From Zygaena filipendulae (taxonomy: Eukaryota; Arthropoda; Insecta; Lepidoptera; Zygaenidae): DNA of 64,000 nucleotides. Below are positions 11,391 to 22,890 of this stretch, piece after piece. Location of the stretch: the NCBI GenBank assembly GCA_907165275.2, contig OU015653.1, positions 11,252,001 to 11,316,000 on the forward strand. Reading direction: 5' to 3'. The notes beneath the pieces are model-generated. The model searched no databases. It was not told where the DNA came from and saw nothing but the letters and a program-made list of their open reading frames with translations. A program made the position numbers and the translations under genes. Position 1 is the stretch's first letter. Each line of letters opens with the position of its first letter.

Positions 11391-11529
11391 TGAATGAATA
11401 AATGAATGAAAAACACTTTATGAACTGAACAAACAGTACAATAACAAAAAAATTGAAAATAGAAGTATTCAAAGGGCTCCAAAGGGTGGCCTTATCGCTA
11501 TGAAGCGATCTCTTACAGGCTAGGTGGTC
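11391..11529 (-). repeat. LINE/SINE 3' end, (CATT)n tail, second copy
   Basis: Same family as 10278-10410. The minus strand has aagagatcgcttcatagcga and taaggccaccctttggagcc, and the tail is aagtgtttttcattcattta. The two copies are about 1 kb apart in the same orientation. Confidence 0.7.
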
Positions 11530-11571
11530 ATAAGGATAAAAAAAATCCTTCTATTTAATATTTATATTATA

Positions 11572-11925
11572 CTAGCTGTTCCCAGCGGTTTCATTCGCGT
11601 TAGTTTCGGAGATCCCGCGGGTATTCCGAGGCAAAAGTACTTCCTAAACTATATTTTTTTTTATACCTACCCTTGACAACGTGTAGGTATTTAATGTAGT
11701 TTCTTTCGGGTTAATTTTAAAATTCCCGTCGGGATTCCGGGATAAAAAGTAGCCTATGTTCTTCTCTGTACCTCTGACAACGTAAATGGTGCTATAATTA
11801 TGTCTAAATAAATAAATAAATAAATAAATAAATGCACAATTTCGTGGTGACCGGTTGAGCCGTTTAGCCGTGAAAGCGTAACAAACAAACAAACTCATTT
11901 TCGCATTTATAATATTAAGTAAGGA
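11572..11925 (-). mobile_element. Helitron family A with duplicated segment and (AAAT)n
   Basis: CTAGCTGTTCCCAGCGG after an A; ends tttataatattaagtaagga before T. It is about 140 bp longer than normal because the block from the gag-ttcccgcggg-type palindrome through gacaacgt occurs twice (about 11612-11680 and 11705-11785). A run of about seven AAAT units (11804-11834) is also inserted in the middle. Confidence 0.85.
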
Positions 11926-12351
11926 TTATTATGTACTCTTTTATTATTATTATTATATTACTTTGACACATCGATAGAAGTTTCCTATCTTAATTATCCT
12001 AAGCTCCCTTACATTTCGTCCCTTATTTCTGTATTTCATTTTTTCTCGCCGCTGGCTGTCGTAAATTATTGCAATAAATTATCCAGGACACATTCCCGTT
12101 GGCCGGATTTAATTAAACCCTATAAGAGTTCAGTACTGGATGGTTAACTATGTACTCTATATTATTTATTATACCTTTGATACATTCTGCTTTGTGCGTA
12201 ATTATCCCTCAATGCGGTTTATTGTTATAGGTGGTAAAGAAGATTAAGTACTAGACTAACTTATTAGCGTTACATCACTCATACACCTTTAACAAGTATA
12301 ACTTAACAAGGATCACTAGACATTAAGACACAAGGATTAAGAGAATTGAGG
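11926..12351. other. No gene recognised
   Basis: AT-rich; ATT run near 11940-11956. Nothing else identified. Confidence 0.4.
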
Positions 12352-12587
12352 TGCTATTACGTAACTTTTGTTTGTAAACATTTTCGGTTGCAATCAGAAA
12401 AATTGTGATTTTGCAATTAAGTACAACAATACGCACGTTTTGAAACCTAAAATTTCTAGCAATCGACCAAAACCAACACACTTCAAAACTTGTAGGTAGC
12501 TGTCTAAACATGATTAATGAATCACAAAACAGCAATTTTACTGATCGAAACTGAAATATGATAGCAACAAAAGTTACATAATTGCCC
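12352..12587. mobile_element. MITE-like inverted repeat element
   Basis: Left end gctattacgtaacttttgtt; right end, read in reverse, ggcaattatgtaacttttgt. The imperfect inverted repeat extends about 36 bp. A left-arm relative (attacatgtaacttttgtta, then gtgcacgttttgacacct) is found at 38332-38475 inside another MITE. The 70-codon minus ORF covering it is not credible as a gene. Confidence 0.5.
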
Positions 12588-12689
12588 TGCTGAAAAACAG
12601 TTTTTATTTTTATTCACTATAAAACTGACATTAAGTTTTTATTGCTGACAAATAAAAAAAATAAAAAAAAAACATACACACAATCGTAC

Positions 12690-12723
12690 ATAGGACCTCC
12701 TAATTTTTGGAAGTCGGTTAAAA
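12690..12723 (+). repeat. Short repeat end, AGTCGGTTA type
   Basis: acctcctaatttttggaagt followed by cggttaaaaa. The same motif appears at 38449-38475 and, reversed, near 20308-20338. It marks the end of a dispersed repeat whose body I cannot define. Confidence 0.4.
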
Positions 12724-13284
12724 AATTCGAATGATGATATGTACGTTCAGTACCTACTAGAAATATGAACATCGTACACTGTCGTCAAAAGATAGAAAAG
12801 GTGCATTGGCAATAAATAATTAATAGAAGACCAAAATGGCATTCGTAGCAACTCTGACAACTTGTTTTATTAGATCTTTGTAAGTAGCCGTTTGAAATCT
12901 TGCCAACAGAGATCTGTGAATGAAAACTATATGCGTTCTCCTGAGTCTGCTCATAGTATACCCACTGACAGAAATAGTTTGCCTTGATTTATTTGATCAT
13001 AATATTAAACTTGACTGTTTCACATAAATCTTGAGAAATAATAATCAGTATGATTTTTGTGTGTGTCCATTCCCATCCATTGACTTATTACAGTCATGTT
13101 TGTAATGAAAGTAGTAATTAAGTTGGTTCTTATAGTTTTTTTTTTCATAAATAATTTTGACAGTGACTCTTTTCATTTAAGTTTCATCTATATTTCGGTA
13201 CAAACAAAACCTTTATTACCTAAGTTTTTTGTGCTTCCACAACAATATCAATTTAATCCTAGTTTTTCGTTCATCTACTATGAT
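12724..13284. other. No gene recognised
   Basis: AT-rich, no matched repeat; the 81-codon ORF at 13096-13341 is T-rich and not gene-like. Confidence 0.4.
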
Positions 13285-13460
13285 TGTAAGTGGGAAAAAT
13301 TTGTTTATTTGTTTGTTTGGGGAAATCTCTGGAAATACTGAGCCGATCAAAAAATTACATCAACAGAAAACTATTCTAGGGTACTTTTTATCCGGCAACT
13401 AATAGTTTTCGGGGAAGCCCCAAATTTCATGCGGGTAGAACCGCATTTGTGTGGTTAATA
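13285..13460 (+). mobile_element. Decayed Helitron
   Basis: aatctctggaaatactgagc, cttttTATCCgg-like text and gcgggtagaaccgcatttgt align with the Helitron 3' half. CTAG is lost. Boundaries are approximate. Confidence 0.5.
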
Positions 13461-14324
13461 TTTATCTATATTTATTTCTCTTTTTATTAGCAAAGGTGTT
13501 TTTTTTATGAACAATCAAAGGGTTTTTTCCAACCAGTCATATCAGTACTTCGATGCTCGAACTGTTTGTAATTTTTTTGTGTGTGACTATAATAAATTAT
13601 GCAAGCATGACAATAATAATAGGTATGTACTACCTATGCAGTATTGGGAATTTACGATTGATGTTTTACCAAATAAATAAAGAGTTACAGAGTGAATTTC
13701 GATATTGAAAAGTTGAATAGTTTCATGATAACGAGAGAGATTCGAATTAAACATATAGGTAGTATGTTACCTATAAATAGGTACGGGTGCCTTTGTCTAA
13801 AGGTAGCTCGTATCATTAACAAATTAATTCGGCAGATGCACGAGAGAGGTCTCCTGATATTTGCTCCCGTGTATTTGGAGACAGAACGTCGGCACTTTTG
13901 TGCGTTCGTTTATTTGATCTGCAAATGGTTCGCAAACATTGGATGTTTGTGATACCGACCATTATTCATATATTAATACGTGGATGTAGGTATCTCTATA
14001 TAACGATTGCTTTGTGATGTGACGCACGATTCTCATTTTTGTTTTACTACAAATTTTGGGGTTATTTATTGGGAATTATTGTTTATTTTAAAATGGTCGT
14101 AAATATATTATACCTTACTTACCTTCATTATACTTATTAGAGTAAAAAACTCATTTTCCGTCACGGCGTCATACGGCTGCTCTCAACAAAGCAACTGTAA
14201 TTTTTTTCGAAATGAGTTTTTATTTTGCCTCTTCTCACGCTTAACAAAACGCGAAAAAACTTCGTTCTAACCAAGTCATGCATTTTTTAATATAATTATA
14301 TTATTTTTCGGTTTATATATAACT
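13461..14324. other. No gene recognised
   Basis: Mostly AT-rich. The 86-codon ORF (13692-13952) shows no family signature. Confidence 0.35.
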
Positions 14325-14405
14325 GGTAGAGAACGCCGCCGCAAGGATTAAGTTCTCCATTTGTACTTTTATGTATGCAAAAAAGAATAAATAAATAAAT
14401 AAAAA
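14325..14405 (+). repeat. Retroposon 3' end with (AAAT)n tail
   Basis: agagaacgccgccgcaagga, then ttaagttctccatttgtact, then atgcaaaaaagaataaataa. A GC-bearing 3' UTR-like body flows into the same AAAT tail as at 4911 and 6276. This is consistent with the 3' end of a lepidopteran non-LTR retrotransposon. Confidence 0.55.
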
Positions 14406-14825
14406 ACTGTTATTGAACATATTGTATTTATGGCTAATTACGTTACGTTTATAAAGACATTGTTGAAAATTTTCATAGCGCCGGCGGTTTTAGAGTTAAA
14501 ATAACAAGTCGCCGTCGTTCTCATAATATTGAATCCTCGGCCACGTAATACGGTAGCTAACATCTAAGTCGGCTTATGTAATCGACGGTGACATTTGACG
14601 TTGACCACGTGGCACGTACTGACCTCGATATCAAGCTATTTTCATAGCTCATAACGTCACTGATATGAATTAATTGTGGCAATCGTAACGTCTATAAGAC
14701 TTCAGTTTATTTCAATGGGAACCTTTAACTTTCTATTGATTGGTATCAGCAGTGGATTTTTGGTAACTCTTTGCAAATAGGAACTTAGGTATACGATGCT
14801 CAAAAGTTATAATAAGTATATTTTA
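14406..14825. other. No gene recognised
   Basis: Moderately CpG-containing DNA (about 14480-14630) without ORF or repeat match. Confidence 0.35.
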
Positions 14826-15111
14826 CTAACTGTTCCACGCGGTTTCACACGTGTTAACTTCGGAGATCCCGCGGGAATTCCGCGATAAAAGTACCCTATA
14901 TCCTGATAAATTGAATCCAGTGTATCCAGTATCCAGTGTCATCCGCGTAAATTTCAGATATCCCGCGGGAATTTTGGCATAAAATGTACTTTATGGACTT
15001 ATCTGTACCTCTGAAAACGTGCATACAAAATTTCATAATATTCGGTTGAGCCATTAGAGCGTGAGGCGTAGCAAATAAACAAAGTCACTTTTGTTTTTAT
15101 AATAGTAAGGA
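14826..15111 (-). mobile_element. Helitron family A with duplicated head
   Basis: Starts ctaactgttccacgcggttt and ends tttttataatagtaagga before T. The segment of hairpin plus cccgcgggaatt is present twice (14826-14900 and 14937-14975), separated by short gtatccagt repeats, giving 286 bp instead of about 210. Confidence 0.8.
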
Positions 15112-15749
15112 TTGCCCCAAAAGAAAACAATAATTATACACTTACATTAGACAAACAAGAAGAAAAATATAAAGCAAAGCCGACCTTATTGCTAGTGGCA
15201 GTCCAAATAGTATAGAAATCTGCTTCGATATTCTGATAGGTGTATTAACGTTATAATCATAATAATATTGCATTATTAAAGCGAGATTAATACACCTGTA
15301 TTACATGAAATGTTACGCAACTTTCAACCTTAACTACTGTAATAACAGTCTTATTGCTGACAAAACAGCCGTGTATCGGAACATTTCCAATAAGCGCAGA
15401 GTATCGACGTATATTATGTTTGTACAAACATCAGATACTGAATAATCCGTATTTGCCTAATAACTTGCGTTTTATATTATGTTATATTAGAGTGAGACAG
15501 CGGTTTTTTTCTTCGCTTGATACGAATTTGCCTCTTACGTAACCTAATTATATCTATTTCTAATTACCTTTAATCTTCATTAATTGATGACCGCGTTGAA
15601 TTGGTGTCAACGATACCTACATACCGAATCTAGTAAGGATTCCTATAGGTATTTGTTTTAAATTCCTATTCTAACAACATGAAATTAATTCTTCAGTCAC
15701 ATCTTTTGTTTATTGAAAAAACCTAAATCTATAGTTACTTACATTATAT
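15112..15749. other. No gene recognised
   Basis: AT-rich; nothing matched. Confidence 0.4.
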
Positions 15750-15928
15750 AGAGATACAGTAAGCGAGGTCGTAAGGGGTAATCTCTGTAACTAATGAACC
15801 GATTTTGAAAATTCTTTCACCATTATATGTAGAATGTTACATCCCTGAGTGACATAGGCTATATTGTAACCCAGAATTCCTGAGGGAAGTACGAAATTAC
15901 CGTGAGTGAAACCGCGGGAAACAGCTAG
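15750..15928 (+). mobile_element. Helitron family A, 5' truncated
   Basis: Has ggggtaatctctgtaactaa, atgaaccgattttgaaaatt, the palindrome-bearing 3' end gagtgaaaccgcgggaaaca and gctag before T. The TC end is not identifiable. It lies seven bases upstream of the next copy. Confidence 0.8.
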
Positions 15929-15935
15929 TAACTAA

Positions 15936-16150
15936 TCCCTACTAATATTATAAATGAGAAAGTAACTCTGTCTGTCTGTCTTTCTGTCTGTCTGTCACGC
16001 TTTCACGCCTAGACGGTTCAATCGATCATCATGGAATTTTGCATATTGTACGTTGTCAGGGGTACAGAGAAGGACATAGGGTACTTTTTGTCCCGGGGTT
16101 CCCGCGGGATCTCTGAAATGAACGCGGGTGAAACCGCGGGGAACAGCTAG
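15936..16150 (+). mobile_element. Helitron family A, full length, with (CTGT)n
   Basis: A, then TCCCTACTAATATTATAAAT; ends aaccgcggggaacagctag before T. A CTGT array occupies about 15966-15998. It is close to consensus, hence probably among the younger copies. Confidence 0.95.
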
Positions 16151-16660
16151 TATAATAATATTTGTTACTAGCTGTTATATTACCTATACTCACTGAAACA
16201 TCATTTTTACAGTATGAATAACGCGCGAATACTAAAAGTATCAGCCTGAAAAATATTATCGATGATGTTTCTAGTGATTAAAAAAATAATAATTTGAAAT
16301 ACTTTTTCAGTGCAGCCACGACGTGGTCTTGAATGATGCGTTTTGATAGAATACTCACAGAAAAATCACGCCGCGATATCAACGATCCATTACATGATTG
16401 AACTGGTGATGCGTCCATGTTGTGGCAGTGAACAGAATCGAATAGGTACGTCGTATCGTCATGACGCTTAAAATATTAATATTTTTCTGCTATCTGCTGG
16501 TAAATCACTATTTTTATGCTGGAAGTCGAAACTAAGGGTAGTGGAAGGTGGATACTATAGTGGATGGAGGCATAATAATTAGTAATCAATGGTTCATTTA
16601 AAATAACAAGGACTTTTTGCATTGATCATAATCACTTTCTTTTTTATTTTATAGAAATGA
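16151..16660. other. No gene recognised
   Basis: No repeat or coding evidence. Confidence 0.4.
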
Positions 16661-16820
16661 CTAGCTGTTCCCCGGTACTTTTAGAATATAATATATCCCT
16701 GGGGGATTTCTGGGGGAATTCCGGGATAAAAGTACCCTATGTTCTTTTTTGTACTCTTAAAATCATGAGAGTATGTTTAAAAAACATTTCATTTATTCAC
16801 CTTTGCGTTGCCCAGTGTAA
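16661..16820 (-). mobile_element. Decayed Helitron
   Basis: CTAGCTGTTCCCC after an A, then gggaattccgggataaaagt, accctatgttcttttttgta. The hairpin has been disrupted and the far end is lost. A 78-codon ORF over it is an accident of the repeat. Confidence 0.65.
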
Positions 16821-17150
16821 AGTATTGAAAACCAGCCAGCCTTCCGGAATAGGGGCGCGATCAGGTAGCGTTTCATTACTTATAAATATTTGACGGGTTC
16901 AATCCAACGTGATCGTCCGTCGGTTTATATCCGTAGATACTATCAAGTATAGGGGTAGGCAAGTTGCTACAGGTCTACCGTGGCCGTACCGATGGGTATG
17001 GGCTATTCAATATTCATTTTATGAAATGCAGCGAAGATTGATTTACTTTAACACAAATAAATAATAAAAATCATAAATAAACAAGGTTCCGTTTTTAATA
17101 CTCTTACGAGCGAAAAATTTGCATAGATTCTTATTACAGACTAGCTGTGA

Positions 17151-17285
17151 ACCGCGGTTTCAACCGCGGAAATTTCGTAAGATCCCGCAGGAATTCGAAT
17201 TTTAAAAAATCCTTTCTTAGCGGGCCTACGTCATTACAACTATCTGTTTGCCAAATTTCAGCGAAATCCGTTACGACTTAAGATA
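17151..17285 (-). mobile_element. Helitron family A, 5' truncated
   Basis: CTAGCTGTGAACCGCGGTTT with the intact GC-rich palindrome, cccgcaggaattcg and aaatttcagcgaaatccgtt. The far half is missing. Confidence 0.7.
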
Positions 17286-18360
17286 CTTGTATCACAAATT
17301 ACAAACTGTTTCAAACATAAAGTTAGGTAAATAGTAAATGATGAGGGCAAATTGGTTGTAAAACTGACAGCCATTGAAGTATAAGAAAACTGTCGAGTTG
17401 CAGAAACGTATCGAAAGATGCGGTGTAGGCTAGGCAGCAATATCCCAAGATGGACTGATAAATTAAAAACGCGGGAACAAGCTGGATGTGTTAACAGTAA
17501 AACCTCGAACGTACCTACATAGAGATTGTAAAAAGAAACCTAGTAAAGAACCTAAGAAACACGCCAATTTCATCTGATATAATGATGGCGGTAAACACCC
17601 AGATTAAAATTTTGGTCTTAGCTTCATTTTATAATGTGAAAAAACATTATGAAAGTCTTTTTCGGAAATCCAGCACCAAGAAGATTGAAAAGGGGTGAAA
17701 ACCATAATTATTTTTTTGTTTTTTTAAATTATAGTCATAGAAATTGGTATTTGATCTCTTCATAAATTAATAGACAGAAATTTTTGTTAAATCAACCTTT
17801 GCAATATTATGGTTAAAACGTGTGAAGGAAAGTTTTATGCGCTTTAATCATTGATCTACTATCGACGACACTTTTTGTAAGAATATCTGTACGGAACTGT
17901 TAATCTAGAAACAAAGTAGTTTTTTTTTTCATCAATGAATATAATACATAGTAGGTGTGTGGTGTAATACCGCCGTGGGAGCTCGCTGGTGCCGTCTCGT
18001 CTGTCACTCGTCATAGCATATTACAATCAATTTCTCGCCTCGCCCGTCAATTTATATGCTAACCGGCAGCAATTGTTTACAATCGTTTCGCTTTGAAGTT
18101 GCGGTGACTGCGCAAGATTATGTGAATAATTTTTTTTTTGTATCATGTGATGAATATTCTATAACTACTATTTCTATACGAGGTGGTGAGATCTTATTTT
18201 AAAAACCAAAAACTGCTAGCTCAGCGATACGATATAGTGCCATAACACAATTGTAAGATTTTCGTAGCATTTTTAATAGCGTGGACAAATATATTTAAGA
18301 AATACACTTAACTTTACTGACTTGTCAAGATTATTAGGTACTCGTTCAAACTTCTTTTTT
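17286..18360. other. No gene recognised; CpG-bearing patch
   Basis: Mostly AT-rich. Around 17960-18115 the text is richer in GC and CpG (ccgccgtgggagctcgctgg) and could be regulatory, but there is no ORF, TATA or repeat match to support that. Confidence 0.3.
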
Positions 18361-18380
18361 ATCATCGCGGGAACAGCTAG
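18361..18380 (+). mobile_element. Helitron 3' tip
   Basis: atcatcgcgggaacagctag followed by T. Only the extreme 3' end remains. Confidence 0.5.
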
Positions 18381-19204
18381 TATTCGTATATTTTCATGGC
18401 CAGGTAAACCTACTCAGTAAAAGGTGGCTTTACAGTTTATAAGAATAAAGAAAGTGGTACTACATAATATCGCTAAAACTTGTACTCCTAAGTCAAACAT
18501 TAAGTTGGAGCTAATATTAGGTTACTTACTAGGTACTAAATATGACAATATCCAACCCTTACAAAATGTCGACATCATTTCAAGCGCTTGGTGAAATAAC
18601 AATAGTGCCTATCGTCCACAATGCATGGTCGCACGCAAACTCTGCCTATTCCAAGCCTATTCTATGAACCTATACTCGAATTTCATTTCACTTCTCCATA
18701 AAACATACGCATTTTGGTATTAATTATATTTAACAGATTTATTTAAAACCTATAACTAATGTAATTACCTACTATCATTACTGATACTTTCAATACTATA
18801 ATTTTACAGCTGAAAAATCAATATTATACATACATAATATATATTATGCGGAAAAAATAAAATACCTAGATAAAAAAATATTGAGAATAATTCAGCACAA
18901 TTTTTAGACTTGGACTTAATATCCGTTTTCTTAATAATTGACTCGCTAGATAATTTATCCTACTAATAAATAATAATAGTCCATGGTTTTTGGGGTTATC
19001 GTTCCGGTATTAAAACCATCATCAGTTACTCAATACTTTTAAATCAGTTTAGGAGATCTAGAGTTTTCATGCTCCAAATGAACAACTAAACCAAAACATC
19101 AAGTTCTCCTCTTTATGATATGGAATGAAAGTTTACCTAAAAATAATCAAAAAAAAATCATGCACTTAATTATTTAATGTTCGGACATTATCACTCACCG
19201 CCAC
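18381..19204. other. No gene recognised
   Basis: AT-rich, no supported feature. Confidence 0.4.
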
Positions 19205-19377
19205 CTGATCCCAGGACTTATTATGTTTCTACCAAACTACAGACGTACTTATATACTTTTTATGCATATATAGGTATCTACTTATACACCCAAACTCAAG
19301 GTGCACACATTCATCACAAAAATCCACGAAATCCGGCGTAGCAATCAGGTTGATTAACCTCTTCACCAAACGGTCAA
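19205..19377 (-). mobile_element. Diverged tRNA-derived SINE
   Basis: On the minus strand: gaccgtttggtgaagaggtt (A-box region), tgtgatgaatgtgtgcacct and agtttgggtgtataagtaga follow the order of the better copies at 30089 and 49787. The B box and adjacent region are largely lost. Old copy, identified by order of shared blocks rather than by a strong match. Confidence 0.5.
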
Positions 19378-19986
19378 TAAGTAGGTAAAGATACGTGTTC
19401 GGCGTGATTTTGCAAATGAATTCCCAGAATAACATCGCGACTAGTGAATGAATGCACTCGGACCACGCGCGGCGTCGGGCAGTGCACAATACATTTTATA
19501 TGACGCAATACCGATATCGATAGTCGATGAACTGCTAACCCATTTCAAAACAGTTTTTTTTTTTTTTTTTCATTTGTGGAACAGCAACGAAAACTAGAGA
19601 AGTTTCTTTCGACATTCACACCTCATGTAAAATTGAAGCTTATTTAAAGATATGACGCGTCTATGCGATACCCGGTCGCTCAATATACGTAATATAATAT
19701 TATTACGAAGTTATAGCATATCGGGTCAAGTAAAAAGCTTGCCCTTATGTTTTCTTATAATAATCGAAAGTCAAGATAACTGGGTGTGCGCCATCCATCA
19801 CGATATTACATAGAGAGCATCGACTTAGCCCCAGATGATTCTACTACGCAAATATTTGTACAACGTCTCGTTCTCAGTGTGCGTTTCCATTGTTCATGAG
19901 ATACGGAAGTAAGACCCAGTATTTAACTTTTATTATGAGCAAACTCTACCCGTTTGTCCATCATCCAGATAGATTCTATTATAGAA

Positions 19987-20100
19987 TCCTAATATTATAA
20001 ATGCGAATGTGAGTTTGTTTTTTGTTACCCTTTCACGTCTTAACTACTCAAACCATGATATTTTGCATACACGTTTTTGTGAGTACAAAAAAGGACATAC
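19987..20100 (+). mobile_element. Helitron family A, 3' truncated
   Basis: A, then TCCTAATATTATAAATGCGA; continues to gagtacaaaaaaggacatac, then stops where the next repeat starts. Confidence 0.75.
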
Positions 20101-20103
20101 GAA

Positions 20104-20285
20104 TCGAATAGAATAGAAAAGAGTTTATTTGATACCAAAAAATAAATATAATGAAAATAAACGCGTGGTCGGTCCTTTCCAAATTAAATACTAACACAAA
20201 TGTATAGTATATCTCCTATTAGTCTGATATCCTTCGATCTATGTAAAAGATTACATGGACAAGAGTAGATTAAGTATACATAATA
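20104..20285 (-). repeat. Retroposon 3' end, (TTCTA)n tail
   Basis: The + text gaatagaatagaaaagagtt, then tatttgataccaaaa, reads on the minus strand as a body ending in a TCTATTC repeat tail. It appears inserted in, or to have truncated, the Helitron at 19987. Body boundary approximate. Confidence 0.5.
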
Positions 20286-20307
20286 TAATATCTATAGTAA
20301 CCGAAGT

Positions 20308-20338
20308 TTATAACCGACTTCAAAAGAGGAGGAGTGTA
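20308..20338 (-). repeat. Short repeat end, AGTCGGTTA type
   Basis: ataaccgacttcaaaagagg is the reverse complement form of the motif at 12690 and 38449. Confidence 0.35.
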
Positions 20339-20339
20339 G

Positions 20340-20864
20340 GAGATTAGATAACATAAAAACTTATGGTTTTTATGTTATAATAATTTATCTTTCATATTTC
20401 GTTAGGATACCTACTCATAATAGAGATGTCAAAAAGTCAAAGACGTTAGTGAAATTTACCTTAAGATTCATATGTCAGTGGAAACACACTTCCTTACCTC
20501 TGTTTGTACAATCTACAAATTTTCGGGGATCCCCTTTCTTAAGTAATGTTTTATTACTTTTGCTTGTGCTGCAGGATAAAAATATGATGTTATCCACACA
20601 AAATTTGATACTCTTTTTACTCTTTTGTACATTTTACAATCCAGATGCATTAAAATTATGAGAAATAGAAAAAAACAAGTAGGTGTATTAGTATCAGATT
20701 ATATTTTGTTCACATTTCAAAAAATAATAATCATATGTTTTGTTAGGTACTATTTGTTTTTTTTTTACATACACACATACACACACATTATAACAATAAT
20801 GTAGATTGTAGAATTAATCAAGCTATTTTCGCGATACACGAAGGTTTGAATTTTTTACATACAA
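20340..20864. other. No gene recognised
   Basis: AT-rich; a short CA-rich run at about 20768-20788. Confidence 0.4.
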
Positions 20865-21063
20865 TCCTTACTAAATTATAAATGCGAAAGTAAGTTTGTT
20901 TGATGGTTTTTTACGCTTTCACGCCTTAACGACTCAATCGATCATCATGAAATTTTGCATGCACGTTGTAAGGGGTACATAGAAGGACGTAGGGTACTTT
21001 TTATCCCAAAATTTCCGCGGGAACTCCGAAATCGCCACGGGTGAAACCGCGGGAAACAGCTAG
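20865..21063 (+). mobile_element. Helitron family A, full length
   Basis: A, then TCCTTACTAAATTATAAATG; ends gtgaaaccgcgggaaacagc and tag before T. Both termini, the subterminal palindrome and the target context are intact. Confidence 0.95.
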
Positions 21064-22744
21064 TTGAAAGTAAAACGATGGCAGCTGCCGTTTTGAAATC
21101 CCTGCTACAAATTAGTAATGGAATACGTTCGGTTTCTATGGCGACGACTCAAACGAATTTGTAGCCACAGTAATAATGAAAACAAAAACATTTCCGAACG
21201 GCTCTCCCGTCGACGTGTTGGTTTTAGAAGCGGAAAACAAACGATAGCTTTATTTTCTAAGAGCGTTTAATAGACATCGCATTTAATACTTGATTTGTTT
21301 ATTTAATCGTTTAACGAAATGGATTTTCTGTTTATACAACGCTAAAACAAAGCTTTCTTTTTAATATTGCTTAACGCAAACACCAGTTGAATTGAAAAAT
21401 AAGATTTTTTTTTTTTAGATTTGTGATAATAATTTCATCCGCAAACCAAGAAATATCATATTTAAACTTGAGTGACATGAAGAACATTAAACCACAAATT
21501 CATAGCAAACCAAACTGACATAAAGTTTCGTTGATAAAATATGTGGTAACCTATATGCGAAGTACTAAAACCGTAGGTACCTATCCTTCTTGTTTTAGTA
21601 ATAAAATGGAAATACAATAAAAAATAAGCGTATTAAAATTGTAATGAAATCAACATAGTAAGTATTTCTGTTTTATTTGTAACATACCTATTTCGCAAAA
21701 CTCCAAATTGCGATGGGTTTCCAATAATAAAAAGCCGAAAAAAAATACTGTATACAACACAGTTGGCAACATAAAATGACCGTGAAATAATATTAAGAGT
21801 CAAAATTAACATACAAAATTACCCTTTCACAAAATACCCGTCATTATTAAAATAAGCAAAAATAAATTCCTATTAAATTGCAACCGAACACCCTTTGAGA
21901 GGAAAAAATTGGACTCTCCTCAAATTAGCGGATTTTTAGGGTTATCTGACTTTTGTTACAGTATCGGTTGGACTTTTGCATGGTATATGACAATCTGTGA
22001 GGGGTACCTAATATGACCCCAAAAACTATTTTCGTCCATATCGAACAGTGTTAATCCGCTATAGAGATGGGAGCATGAGATACGTGGTTTATCGATAAAA
22101 TAAACATGAATAGCACCTAAGTATATAGTTTACAAACGCATTAGAATTTACTTAAAACATGTTAAATACATTCAAATTAAGATTTCACAATTTAAAAGAA
22201 TACAATCATACCAACATCTAAGTAATGTCAAATAAACAACTTTTGTTTACTATATTCTTTATACCGAGACCGTGATTGGCGAGAGCAAAATATGTCAAAT
22301 AGTCTACTAACGTCGATAGCGAAAACTATCGATGTTGTAAGTTTGTAACGTCACTAAATGAATCCAGCGATAGGGATGAGCCAAATTGATTTTAACACAA
22401 AAACGAGCACCCCTGTTGAATGAGCGAGCCCCTATTTGTTACTGCGATGACACGGTACACTATCCATCATATTCTGCCGCTGCATGTAACACTGGTCTGA
22501 CACACCCGACTACGCGCGTGCCTCAAATTCTTGCCTCTAATTTTATACACATTAAATATGATTTTTCAAAGACCACCTGGAAATGTTGTCATTATTGTTA
22601 CGACATATTAAAGCAGACACACGTATTGCTTCTTGCAACTAAAAAACCATAAGCATAGATGAATACCGTACTATGTATAATATTAGTGACAAAAATGTTT
22701 TAAAGAGCGAAAAAGATATCTAAGTAAACACTTTTTTTACTAAG
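21064..22744. other. No gene recognised
   Basis: 1.7 kb without a matched repeat. The 88-codon ORF at 22386-22652 has some CpG-bearing codons but no motif that I recognise. Poly-T near 21407. Confidence 0.35.
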
Positions 22745-22890
22745 CTAGCTGTTCATGTGCAATTTTGAAATTTTCTCAAACATTACTTATAAAAAATTAT
22801 CTTGTCAATGATACTTAAGCTTTAGTGATATAATTTTGAAAATCTGTTCAATAGTTCTAGACATTAATCCCTCCACAAACAACCATCAAA
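22745..22890 (-). mobile_element. Decayed Helitron
   Basis: CTAGCTGTTC start, then a heavily AT-mutated body. ttttgaaaatctgttcaata followed by gttctagacattaatccc recalls the subgroup with aaaatcggttcagtagatct. Old. Confidence 0.4.
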
